From Pezizomycotina sp. ARF18 (lineage: Eukaryota > Ascomycota), in NCBI GenBank assembly GCA_002224055.1, contig AZLU01000041.1, positions 1-64,000 on the forward strand: 64,000 nucleotides of DNA, given 5' to 3'. A program made the translations under genes and the position numbers. This document shows, in pieces, positions 10,071 to 22,109 of this stretch; positions within the stretch are counted from its first letter, which is position 1; the number at the start of each line of letters is the position of its first letter. The notes under the pieces were generated by a model. That model was given only the letters and a program-made list of their open reading frames with translations. It was not told the origin of the DNA and ran no database searches.

Positions 10071-13000
10071 TTTCTGCCTGCATTACTTTACGCTAACTGA
10101 TTGTGTGACAATGTTTGGAGAGCACCGCCAAACGGGAACCTCCGCAACTCCACGAAAAAGCCTATCTGCTATCTTCAACCAAACAAAATTACGCCACAGT
10201 GTGTGGTGCTTGCTTGGGACTCTACGGTAGCCTTACGAGTTTTAAAATTATCAAGTGGCTTGCCTGAAAGACGACTTCGATAGCAAGAGGGTCTTTAAGT
10301 ATCAGAATCTGGAGGCGGCTGGCTGGGTGCTCGTACTTCAGTGCTTTTGGGCGTCAGATTATCGTAAGCACATCGTTGAAATTGGATTGACAGCAGATCT
10401 CACGATACAGACCTGATAGGGATCCTTCGCGAAAAGAGGTAGAAAACACGGCCGATCTACGATTTTCGAAAAGTTTATTTTATTTATTTATTTTCTTTGA
10501 GAATATTTACCACCCCTCTGACTCATACTGTATAGGTCCCTGTGAGTGCATACTCTGAAGCTTAAGTATGTCTCAAGAAGAGCTTGTTTCCGTATTCACT
10601 TCTTCGCTGTTCCTTCACTGATGATTTCTCGTGGTGAGGGAAATTCCTACGGATTTCCCCGTGAGAGCCGTGTTTTGAGGTATTTACTCACAATGGGTAG
10701 CGGCTTTTGAAACGTGAACTTCAACGAAGAACGGCGGAGCTGAACGAACTATCGTGAGCTTAACCCGAAAGCTCTTCTCCTTTTTCTTTGGAACGAAAAG
10801 CGACGAAAAAGGAAGGGAAAAGAGGAACCTCACTCAGCTGAGTGAATGTGGAGCACGGTTGTGGGACTAGTTGGTGATGGTCCTTCTAATTGAACCTTGA
10901 GGGTTATCCTTGGAGCTTGGGAGCTTTTTAGGGCCCTGTCATGCACGTTTTTCTCACCTTGAGCACTGCTTGCAGAAGGTATTGGCTCGGGTAGGTTTTG
11001 AATAAATTGACGGTGATCTCCCCTATTGCTTATTATTCCTTTCCCGAGAGCCTTTTTTTGATCTTTTAGTCTGGGGGGCCAAAAAAAAAGAGTACTATTC
11101 TGACCTGCGTGTCTGCAAAAAAAAAAAAAAAAACCTTGAGCTGTCTTCTTGAACAAGTTGGTAACACTCATTTTTTCACTTTTTTAATACCGTGGAGCCG
11201 AAGCCGCTCGCTAACCTAGCCCTGAATTATTATTGACAAATTGGCAGGTTGATTTGCAAAATGGTCATGGGGAAATTTGCCCGGACCCAAAAAGAAAAAA
11301 AAGGAAACAGACCAAATGGCAAAGAAATTATCGTCAAGCGAAATATTGCGTGGATCAAAGTCACGATCTTCCGACAGTGCGTTTGTCGAAGGACAAGAAG
11401 ATTTTAAAATTGTTAGTGGAAAAACTATTCTACATGATACAGACTCCAAGACCGCGAGCGGGAAACAAAATTAAGGACGATAAGTTCTCCACATTTTGAC
11501 ACTGGTCACTCGTCCAGTCACCAATGCAATTTCATTCGCCGCCTCTATTGCCAACCGGTTCCGGGCACCTTTCTCTGGCATGGAGAGATTAGAGTTACGC
11601 TAATTTTACTGTCGCTGCCCCTATTCCTCTGAAGGTTCTTTTTTATTTTTCAGTTGTAGGAGGGCCGGCGAAAGAGAGAGTTTTGTGGCTTTGACTGCGA
11701 CTTGCTAATTCCTCGTTATTCATATCGAAAGCTATCAAACTTTGAAGAGTGTGGTATTCAGAGACCCCAATTTATTCCTCTTAGGTTCCTACTGATAACT
11801 ATCCTTCATGATAGTGTCGCCCCTTTTCTGAGCCGAGCAATATCTTTACTGATCCAACTGTTGTCCTGTTTATTGAGGTATCATCGCGGGCTCCGATTAC
11901 TGTAATCACCGCCGGTCGCGCCGACCCTGAAATGACGCTTTTTAATTTTAAGGAAAGCTTGTTTCCTTCAGCTTTTCCTACGATCTTCTCGCTCTATCTC
12001 TCTACTCTCAAACCTTTGAGATATTAGACGATGAGAAATATACGGCATCCTTGGTGAATAATACACTCGAAGGTGTTTTAGAGGAGTGGAGTTGAGGTCC
12101 TTTCGAACAAAAAAGTCATCTTTGGCTCTGTGAGCCACTGTAGTGAAGCCCGCTAATGCAGCGCACTGCATGCCCAGGATTTATTTTCGCTGCAACCACC
12201 TTTGGAAAGACGGCGTGTTTTTTCTTTTTCTACTTGGGTTCCTGGGCGTTTCAAGAGGGAAGACATTTTGGAATTGGGAAGCGACTTTGCCCCCCTTTTG
12301 ACACACACAATAAATAACAGCCTCTTTGCTGTTCATGTTTTCTTTCCTTTTTCCTTGACAGGGAGGGTATTCTACCCTTTAAGCTTTTCTTGCTTAGCGC
12401 CAGTTTCTGACTGCTGCCAAGTAATAGCCTGCGGTGGAACGCTGGACGGACAAAAGTAAAGTTGCCTACGATGCCCCTATTTTTTCGTGTTTTCTTTATG
12501 TGTTTGTCAGGGAAGGGTTTGCAGCATTCAAAACGGATAAGATCGATAAGGTAGAGGAAAAGGAAATTATAGTGGGCGATCTATATAGACTAACATCAGG
12601 AAAAAGTAATGAGAGCAGGAAAAAGAAAAGAAAGGAAAAGGGCCAAAGGGGAGAGAGAGGGAAATGTGCTTGGGACTGTCCTGATGGACGGTGCACAAAC
12701 CCACAACCACACGGTTGACATGTATTATACCACCCGTACGGTACCTAAGCCTGTCCGATACACTCGTATGGACGAGATACATGTGTGTGTATACATGAAC
12801 GTGCAAGAAAAAAAAGAAAAAAAAGAAAAGAAAGATCCTACAAGGAGACGGACAGGTATACACACGCTGGGAGGAGGAAAGATGGTGGACGCCATCATTT
12901 CGTCCCAATATACCGTGCACCACTGTCAATATACTGAGGTCTGCTGTGTGGAAAAACTACTTAAAGACTCTCAACTCCCCCTCCAGATGAGTTCTTCTTT

Positions 13001-13257
13001 TCCTTTCCTTAACCATCGCACCTTGCAACGGTCTAGTCACTCCTTTTTTTGTTTTTCCAAACAAGAACCCACACTCCTTTTTTGTGCTTTCGTTCTTTCC
13101 TCTCCTAAATTTTTTCTTTCAAAATCTTTGGGACAGGTTTTCCCTTCTTTTCGCAGCAGCAAATCGAGATCACCGATCGCTTAGTCAAAGCAATCTATAT
13201 ACTCCAAACCACGATACTTTCGTACCCCTTAAATATATAATCTATATATCCATCAAC
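10071..13257. other. Non-coding; promoter side of the CAP gene
   Basis: I see no gene here. The last 300 bp before the CAP gene are pyrimidine-rich on the plus strand (many CT, TTTC and CCTCC runs), which is typical of promoters and 5' leaders of well-expressed fungal genes. Poly-A tracts lie near 11117 and 12808. Open frames in this stretch are low-complexity. Confidence 0.5.
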
Positions 13258-14363
13258 ATGCGTTCTGCCGTCGCTATCGCTCTCCTCGCCGCGGGCACCC
13301 AGGCCCACCCGATGATCGCCCATATCAAGCGTTCCATGCAGGGACACGGAGGTGACGCCCCCAAGGTAACTCCGGTTACAGCGCTACTCCGGCCGCCGGC
13401 CTCAAGGATACCTGTCTCCAGGCCCACAACGACGCCCGTGGCGCTTACGGATACCCGCTCCTCGAATGGGACGACAGCCTCGCCAGCTCCGCTCAGGGTT
13501 GGGCCGAGCAGATCGGTGGCAACCTCGACCACTCTCGCGCTAGCGGATACGGTGAGAACCTTGCCTTCAACAGCAACGGTAACGCCAGGGATATGATCCT
13601 CAACCAGTGGTTCGGTGAATGCCCTCAGTACGGTGGTGGTTTCTCGGAAGGCGCCGGTCATTACTCCCAGTGCATCTGGAAGGCGACTACTCACGTTGGC
13701 TGCGGAATGAACTCCGACAATATGCTCGTCTGCCAGTACTACCCCGCCGGTAACGTTGAGGGTGAGTACGACCAGAACGTTCCTTCCCCGGGACAGTGCG
13801 TCAACAACATCGGCGGTCTCCAACCAGGAAGCGGAGGCAGTGCCCCCACCAACAACGGCCCAGGATACTCTGGAACTGGTGCCACCGGTTCCGGCTCCAA
13901 CTATGGTGGCTCCAAGGCCACTGGATCCACTGGAAACTACGGTGGCTCTTCCCCTTCAACACTGGTTCCTACGGTGACAACAGCGGAAGCAGCCCGTCCA
14001 CGGTGGTCACACGACAAGCCCAAGCCTACTCCCGAGCAGCCTTGCGACGAGGAGGGTTCCTCCCCAAGCCCCACGGTGGTTCTTATGGTGACAAGGGATC
14101 TTCCCTGTCGGTTCCTACGGAGACCAGGGATCTTCCCTGTCGGTTCCTACAAGGCTCCCTCCGACAACTACGGATCTCACGGCCAGTCCGGCTCCGACTC
14201 TGACAACAGCTACGGTGGTCACTCTGGTCAGTCTGCCTCTGACAACGGTTCTTACGGCAGCTCTGACGACTCTGGCTCGCACTCTGGTGGCTACGGCGAT
14301 TCTGGTAGCTCTGGCCAGTCTGGCAGCCACGGTGGATCTTCCGACGATGACTGCGAAGAGTAA
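13258..14363 (+). CDS. Secreted CAP/SCP (PR-1-like) domain protein with Gly/Ser repeat tail
   Basis: CAP proteins are secreted; some fungal members bind sterols or lipids. The ATG at 13258 starts MRSAVAIALLAAGTQAHP, a signal peptide. After one base is restored near 13367 the frame reads LKDTCLQAHNDARGAYG, LEWDDSLASSAQGWAEQI, GGNLDHS, YGENLAF, GAGHYSQCIWKATTHVGCG and LVCQYYPAGNV. The conserved CAP His and Glu positions are present (H in AHNDAR, E in YGENLAF, H in ATTHVGCG), with the family's Cys pattern. A low-complexity tail of about 200 residues follows, built from GSYGD, GSSP and SGQSGS units, ending at TAA 14361-14363. At least three frame steps occur: one between signal peptide and domain, the others in the repeats around 13950-14140. 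No intron is seen. Family call is very secure. Confidence 0.92.
14088..14152 (+). repeat. Tandem repeat inside the CAP protein tail
   Basis: Two near-identical units of about 32 bp, sharing GGATCTTCCCTGTCGGTTCC, encode GSYGD(K/Q)GSS-type units in the intended frame. Such repeats can expand or contract by slippage. Confidence 0.75.
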
Positions 14364-17300
14364 ATTATTTGCTCTTCGTAAAAAATTAACAATTTTGTCA
14401 TCGATGGTTCCCTTGACAATTTAGCCTCTCTGCTCCCTACGAGCATTGTTTGGAGATTCAAGAAAAGGAAGTTGCAAATATTTCTTATTAACCTGTCCCT
14501 TTGTTTTTTACTATTCATTTGTGTATTTTATATTTTTTATTTCAATTTATTCTTTTTTTAACAAACAAAAAGAGACCCTATGATAACTTCTGTTCAGGGA
14601 GCGGAATTGATCTACTTGCTTTCTTCTGTAGATAATTATTTAATGTGTATTTAGGGCCACAAAAGGGGATGAAATAGAGGAGAGTAAAATCTTCCTCTTG
14701 GGAAAAAATGGTTTGGTAGCGTATATTTTGCTTTTACAATTAACGATCAACGTTTTCCATCACCACTTTACATTGCATCTTTGTCATTACCAAATGTATC
14801 TATAATGTGAATGACCGAGTGTACCCTATCCATTACCTAGCCTCTTTTCCCTTTCTCATTTCCGTCTTTACCGTGGACTCTTATTTCCCCCTAATTACCC
14901 CTGTTATACCACATTTTTCTCTTTTGTTATTTACTTCGTGAACATGTATTACTAGTGGCATCTTGACAATTTGTACAATACTTATTATCCAAACTGAATT
15001 GCAAAAAAATATTACAAAATTCAATCGACCTTTTAATTGATATTCATTTGCTTGTCATTTTCTAAGTAACGTTATCCATCCAATCTTCAAACATGATCCT
15101 CCCATGGTTTCTTTTTCCTCTTGTGTACCTTTTTAAAATAAATCCAGGGTGTTGAGTAGATCGCAATCTCGCTTCCCCGCTACCAAATTGGCGAAGAAAC
15201 CACAGACAAGGGCCTGAGCGAGAAAAAAAGGGGTAAAAATACACTACAAACCAATCTTGCCCGTGAACCCTTTTTTGACCCATGTCCATGTTCAATGGCC
15301 CTTGTCCTGCTCTAGCTTAGCTTACCCTTTCTTCTCTTCCCCCTTTTTTTTTCTTGAAAAAAGGCTCAACCAACTTTTTATAGTTTTGCCCACCAGTGGG
15401 AAGGTCCACGTCTGTTGTTAACACTTCCTCCCGCCCAACTGTCCCTAATAGGGACTCGTGTCACCCGGGCTCTGCTATTTCGGAGTACCGTCCTGATAGG
15501 CTCTTTCCGAGGCTTTGTTTACTTTCTTTTATAATTGACAATTTTAAAGAGCTCAGGAAACTACCGCGAAAATGTGGATGCATCATCGATCTCGAGGCGT
15601 TTTTCTGAAGCAAACTCTTTTTTTTTGTTCGCTGTGAACAACAAAAAAAACATGAAACATGTTTCGCCTCATTGTTTTTCCGATTTCTATCGGTGATCGA
15701 AATATTCCTATGTAACGCGTCTTCATGATAAATCATTTAGACACGTATTTCAGTTTTCCCAAAGGCTTATATCCCCACTTCTGTCATCGACAAGATAAAA
15801 CATCGTAATCGTTATGATCATGTGGACGCACGTGTTCTGTCCGTTCTTAATACCTTCAGCCCTGGCGGGATCGTGTTTGGTTACATGCATTTTGTTCTGC
15901 AGTGGTACGAAAATAGTAAGAAAAAACACGATAGTAAACGGGACATTCCGTCGGACGACGCACAGCGGAGGGCGCAGTTGTTCACGATAAGTATTATCCA
16001 AGTTCAACTTTCCCAATCCATTTACAATCTTACTCAACTCTCACTCTCGGCTCCGGAGTAGCCTTTAGAGCCTGTCTTGTTCTTCATGGAACATACACAT
16101 CCGAACACGAAAAATAGCCATGGGTTCATACATTATATTAACAATTACCAACGCGTGTTCGCTGGGGTTTCGATGTTGAGTTGGAGACAAAAAAGGCAGA
16201 TTCGCGATATAGGAGCGCGTATTCTTGCCACAATTAGTGAATTATAACCTGTTTACCCGTGTAAAAATCCCGCAAAAAATGATCTTTGAGGTTTTCTTTG
16301 AGTTTCTCTTCTTCTATGATTTATCCGCCCGGCCTTTTTCAGGTGCAGTGCCCCAGGAGCCAAGATTCCCAGATACTACTCTGCAAAAAAAAAAAAAATC
16401 TCGTGATCTTCGGTTTCGCCCTACACGGGCCAGCGGTCCCGGGACAGGGCTAGCCAGCGGATATCATTTACCGTATGAACACCAGGAGGTCTTATTGTTT
16501 TTTTTTTTTTTTTTTGGATATGGAACCACCCATCCATCGCCCCCGAAAGGAATGCCCTTGCCTCTTTGCTCAGGGACCTCAAACACTATCATAGACAAAG
16601 TCTAGACTACCATTTTTACCAATTCTGACGTTACCTTTTCGTGGTCGCTGGGAAGGAAAAATTCACCCCCAAGAAAAAGACCGCAATTGCAATAAAGAAA
16701 TCCATGAACCATGTCTGAAGAATGCGAAATCACAGAAGGCCCGAAAAAATTCGGTCAGACCGAAATGCCGGCTTCGGAAGCCGATAATCCTTCGGGGGTT
16801 CAACAATCGCCTTGTTTTCTTAAGGTAACGCACTTGAAACAAATGACAAGGAAAAAAATTGCTACTGTCAGCTTTTAACCTTCGTATCATGCGATGCGTA
16901 ATCGTATCGCACAAAACACCAAAACAGCTCGAAGATCTACTTTTAAGCGCTGATGCACATCGTGTTAGCGAGCCGGTGTTTATGCGATCTATAAAAAACG
17001 AAAAGAAAAAAAAAAAAAATTAAAAAAAAGAAAAGAAAAAAAAAAAGAAACAAAGTTTATCTGACGTACTTCTAAGGCATAATGGCACTTACGTTCATGC
17101 TACGCTCCGTATCATCTCATCATCTCAAGCTTTTTTTTATCGTTTCTTTATTCCTACGCGAAATTGGTGGCCGTATCTTTTTGACAATTGGATAAGATAT
17201 ACCAAGTAAACTATTTGGGGCGGATAAGGTAAACGGGCGATTAGAATCATGCTCGATCGATATCATGATAACATTTTTGCCACGAGAGCTCTTTCTTCAC

Positions 17301-18619
17301 CGAAGCTAAGTAGCTAGCTCCGAGAAAGTTTCAAGGGTCTTTTTTTTTTTTTTTTTTTTTCGTTGATTTTGATTATAGAACAGACCAATTGTCAGTAAGG
17401 AGATCGAGAGATCAAAGCTTTGCCATCCCTTGATGGCCCAAAGCTCTAGCATTCCCGTTTTTCCTACTGGCCAATAGTGCAGCGTAGTCTAAATCCTTCG
17501 AAAGAGCTGTACGTGTAAGCTCTCGCGTCATGCCGCTATCCCGTTCGCACCGATAGGATAAGACTCCTGGTAAACAACCCCATTTCGCAAAAAAAAGCTT
17601 TACTAGTGCACGAAAATGAGAAACAGAAAAGCCAAAAAAAAAAAAAAAAAAAAACACGCGTACATGAACGCTCCGCCCTGCATTTGGACAAAGAAGACAA
17701 AAGAGCTACCTGGTAGCTTACGGTGAATTAGCTGTGCGGCGATGTAACCGTGGCGTAGCTCAGTACCTATTTTCGTCCCCCTTTCCTCTTGGTGTGCGCG
17801 AGAAAACGGTTCTCCCTGCATACTTTGAAGCTTTGCAGGGCACAGCAGGTTGCAGCGTTTCAGATTTCTCCTTCCCTCCAAGACTATTATTCCAAGATAT
17901 CAAGAAAGGGGAAACGATGGCGATTTTGATGACGGATATCATGAGGACTTTTACAAGAATAGTCCCCGCTATATTAGAATAACACTGAAAGTGAGGTAGC
18001 TGTCATCTAAGCTTCGCATTAAAAAAAAAATAATAAGTTGCCTATCTTTGGAAAATCGCCGCCGATTCGGCGATTGTTATTTAGCAAAATACGTATTCCA
18101 GAAATTCATGTTATAACGTCAATGCGTGGCAGTTTCCCGAGACGTCTCGATAAGAAGATAGTAGTAGTAGCATGTGCAACATTGAAGCATCTTACCGTAC
18201 ATTACCTAGGAATACGGAACTTTACGGTAGTTAGAGATCTAGCAATTTACTAAATATAAAGCTCTTGGGTTAAATTATAAACGATAAATGATAATATCAA
18301 TTTAGGCGCTTCCGTCAATACTGAAATGTTAATGCTCAATCGCGTAGATTTCCCCGTAATTCAGTGATTTAATAAAGAAGAGCGGAAATTATTGCATGCT
18401 AGGTGCTGGATATGTTATTATAGTCTGAATACAACTTATGATACGCACGAAATTAAAAAAAAAAACATCATTTGATAAACAATCCGACGACCCAATTATC
18501 GTTCAAGAGTCAGGCTCGGCCTCGCAGGCTGGCCACGGAATTCGTTCGGGAACAGTCGCAGCCAATGCCCATCAGAACTTGCTTCGCGATCTCCACTTCC
18601 CGGGTCAGAGGGCGTAGCT
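14364..18619. other. Large non-coding stretch, no supported gene
   Basis: AT-rich DNA with many homopolymers: A runs near 16386, 17005-17045 and 17634-17654, T runs near 16499 and 17341-17360. No frame has recognisable protein and no consistent splice pattern is seen. The first few hundred bases are the CAP gene's 3' flank. Confidence 0.5.
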
Positions 18620-20770
18620 TCAGCCTCGTTTCCTCCGAGTGTTTAACAGCCCGATAACCATATCTGCGACACCTATATTAACGTGGGTAGGCGGTGCGTC
18701 TTGGTCTTTATTGCCATCTCTTGAGTTTTCGGGATTGACGTGGTAAAGGGAAAGGCCTGCCAGCGGGTCTTCGCTCTCTTCGCCCTCTTCCTTCTTAACG
18801 ACTATTTCTGATTTCACGGCCCTAAGGGTATTAATCTCTCTTTCGTCCGTGGACTGGGTAATTCTTCCAATAGCCCCCAAGCCGCGGCGCCGGAGACTGA
18901 GGTCGCGATCGCTCGCCGCCGAAACTCTCGTTGTTTTCCCATTCGAAATGAGGACTGGGAACCTCTGGTGATAGTTCTTCATTCTTCCGCGCCGGCAATT
19001 GAGGTTGCCACACCTCGTCGCCTGACAAAGCGTCGACCTCCTCAGCCTCTGCTGCCGCCTGCAGGGGCCTCTTCAGCTGGTTGTACTGTCGAAGCTTGTA
19101 CACGTTTGAGCGCTCATGCTTCACTTTCTTCTTGATCTTCTTTTCGTACTCGCTCTCGTCCTCGAGGCCAAAGTCCCGAGCGTGCGGGATGTTATTACCG
19201 TAGTAAGAGCGGATCGGATCGTTCTCCGTCATGCTCCTCTTAATCCTTCTTGATTCTCTTCAAGGAGCCGCCACTCCGCGCGGGGTTCGCGGGGCAAGAC
19301 GGACGCCACTGGTGGTATCGCCGAGCATCAGGTGATCTTGATTGCCCGTCCCGGGGCGCGGAAGCCCTCATCGTGTACCGATAAGGCGGTGTTCGTGTAC
19401 TTCTCTCTATCATCGTGGAACTCTAACTCGGCGCGCCACCTAGCCGTTATCTTGTTCGTGTGCGGGAAGTCGGGTTCTTCATGTCCTCTCTCGCCCACTT
19501 CCAGTATAGGTTCCTGAGGAATTTGTCCTTTTGGAGCTCGTCGGATCCCGCAGGTCTTTTGAGCTTTTCATTGTATAATCCGAAGAGCTGATCGACGGTC
19601 GGCTTGGGTTGGCCCGCGACTTTTGGGCAGACGTTTCGACTGAGCTTTGTTTCCCGGAGCCGGGGCGTTTTTATCTTGGTCCCCGGCCCCCTTCTCTTGT
19701 GCTTCATGAGAAGCGCCAGCTGCCGCAGTAGGATACAATCTTGAGATATTCTTTCGTGTAAAATACCTGGGCCGGCTCTACGGCGAGGTAGTACTTGTCT
19801 TCGTCTCCCACGTAGCAAGCTGCGAAAAATTTACAAGAGCGTTAACGAGAAATATCCCTTTCGATGAGTTCCCTCGAACGGCGGATATATATATATATGC
19901 ACATATATATATTGATATATTGGTTCTTACCATAGTAATTGTACTGCTTATCCAAGTCGCTCTGCTTCCAAGCCATGAGTATTTTCCCGGTAGCCTCCCA
20001 CTGCGCCCATGGAGCGCCCTTGCGAGGTTCAATAAAGTCGAGGTTGTCGAACCTCTCCTTGACGGCTTGTGCCGTTTCCTCGCCGAAATTGACGACCAAC
20101 TCCGTGTTCCTTCTGCGGGTGGTTGCTGCGCCGCAAGCAGGAACTTCGGTCCCGTTTCCGGGACGTTAGTATCGACCGCGGGACGAACACCTGAGCTTCG
20201 GCTTCTCCGCCTCGCGCGGTCAAAGAACCATTGCTTCCAGACGCCCTTCTGCCACAGCCGCGGCTGCTGGTAAATTAACCTCCCGTGAAGCTCCTGCTCG
20301 TCGGGTTGCTCCGCGGTAGGTTCGGCGTACCACCACCGCATCCTCTCCCAGACCGGATCGATGTCGTCTTCGTCCCTGTGCATCTTGGATAAGCTCGCCC
20401 GACTCTTTTTTAGCGGCTCGAATACTTCCCCGGGCATGAGCTCGATTCGCCCTCCTTGATTGGGATCAGGCGCGACGACTGGGAGTATATACCATACCTT
20501 ATTAGTCGTGATTTTGTAATAAAGAACCTAACGAGGTAGAGATACAGCGGAAGGAGAGAAAGGGCGGGACCTACGGTAAAAGTTACCCTTCGTCGCGGAC
20601 TCCCTCCCATCAACAAACTTAGCCATCGTCGTGAACTTTGTGCTTTTTGTCGCCATGGCTTCGACCATGAACGGGAATCGTTCGTAGTGATCGCCGCGGG
20701 CTGCGATAGCGGTGCCGGCGAGTATGCCGGCAGCAACAGCCAGCGAGAGAACCATCGAATCTGATCTCAT
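18620..20770 (-). CDS. Unrecognised multi-exon protein with signal peptide and charged C-terminus
   Basis: The ATG at 20768-20770 opens MVLSLAVAAGILAGTAIAA after five residues, a clear signal peptide, then GDHYERFPFMVEAMATKS. Intron 1 is about 20479-20574 (GTAGGT to CCCAG). Exon 2 reads GGRIELMPGEVFEPLKKS, DDIDPVWERMRWWYAEPT and GRLIYQQPRLWQKGVWKQWF, then KERFDNLDFIEPRKGAPWAQ. Intron 2 is about 19820-19930 (GTAAGA to TCGCAG) and contains an AT dinucleotide tract. Exon 3 reads CYVGDEDKYYLAVEPAQVF, QLFGLYNEKLKRPAG and LRNLYWKWAREDM. The C-terminal third is highly charged (EYEKKIKKKVKHERSN) and ends LLNTRRKRG before TGA 18620-18622. I recognise no domain. Several frame steps occur; the splice sites are canonical. 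A secreted protein with a strongly basic/acidic tail is unusual, so the C-terminal third could be a separate gene. Confidence 0.6.
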
Positions 20771-21566
20771 GGATGATATTCGAGAATTTTTTAAGCTATG
20801 ATATAAAAAGCTATCACGCTACAAGTGCGAACTTGCGAGATGGATCGAGAGAATAAATACAAGTGACATGATTCGGCCGTCTTTTATGCCGGGAAGCCAT
20901 GAAAGCAAAACATTTTAATAAGATTCAAAGATAAACAATAAAAATTTGCTCTTTAGGAAGCTTCCGTATGCTACATTGCGGTACGTGGTTTGAACCAGTA
21001 TCTAGACTTGCAAACATATAAAATTAGCACGCGGAATGTCTTGGATTCCTTAGGTTTACCAGAAAACGTTCTCATATCATAGCATTTCGGTCCGGAACTT
21101 TCCCCTTAGAAAGATCTCAAGTATCGTGAGATAGGATCCACATATACAACAATATCCCATGAATCGTTGAGCCCAGCAATGAGGAAACGGGCTTCGCTGT
21201 TACCGTAACAATCAACATTATTATAATCGGATTGGCTATATATCTCCGCTGAGGCGAGATCGGAAGACCCATAGGCTATTAGTGAGATGATGAATGTTAC
21301 CATGTCCTCCGATCCCCTGGGCGGCCGGTGTGCTCCCATTTACCAGATATTGCCGATATGAGCTAATATTCCCTTACAATTGACTGCCCTGAAGAAGTCT
21401 CGATCTCAAGGAAGCTTCGCGAAACTTCAACTTGTGAAGAAACTTCGGAATCTATCAGAAGCCGTGCAAGCAATGTGACCGAATATCATCGGTAGTATCG
21501 CGAGTCAACCTGAACCCCTTTTCCGGACTCGGATCCTTCATATACTGTAGTGGAGTGCCCTTACCA

Positions 21567-21598
<32 letters not shown>

Positions 21599-22109
21599 TC
21601 CGAGACAACCATCAATCTAGCCTTTCTTACAAGTCATGATAAACTGCAGGGCAAAGGACAAGCGAAGATGCTACGGAATAAGACTAAAATGGCTACATTT
21701 AAATTTGATTTGTTTCAATATATGAATGCGTACGGGGAGTTTTCTGGAAATAGTAAAACAAATGGTCAATGGATATGCAAGATCAGACGCCTTATACTAT
21801 GCCAACTACGCTAAATGGAGCCTGAGAATCATTCGCTATCAAGTATTTCAAAAATAAAAGGAACAGAAGGAAAAAAAAAAGGATTGGAAGAGAAACAAGA
21901 AGAGCTAATGGCCGTGGTATGTAAAAGTTTTTTTTTCTTTAAAAAAAAAAAAAAGAAAAAAAGAAAAAATTGAAGCGAGGCTGAATTATGGACAATATCA
22001 ATTAGGTAATACGATGATACGAAAGTAAGAACAAAAAGAGCAAGTGAGGATTTTTGAAAAGTTAGGTCCGTAATAACGATACATCCAGAAAATGACGAGG
22101 ATAGCTTTC
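20771..22109. other. Intergenic, no supported gene
   Basis: AT-rich DNA with homopolymers. A minus frame at 21339-21106 is open for 77 codons but has no motif. The T17/A15 palindrome is listed separately. Confidence 0.5.
21567..21598. repeat. Perfect T17-A15 palindrome
   Basis: A run of 17 T is followed directly by 15 A, giving a self-complementary tract. Such tracts are slippage-prone and hard to sequence, so exact lengths are uncertain. Confidence 0.9.

Noticed and set aside
12609-13184. 191-codon plus frame before the CAP gene
   Set aside because: It lies in the pyrimidine-rich promoter; composition follows the base bias and the frame does not join the CAP gene.
13242-13823. 193-codon minus frame across the CAP gene
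   Set aside because: It is the antisense shadow of the GC-rich CAP coding sequence.
17755-17830. tRNA-like A-box (GTAGCTCAGTACC)
   Set aside because: No matching B-box or cloverleaf follows at the right distance.
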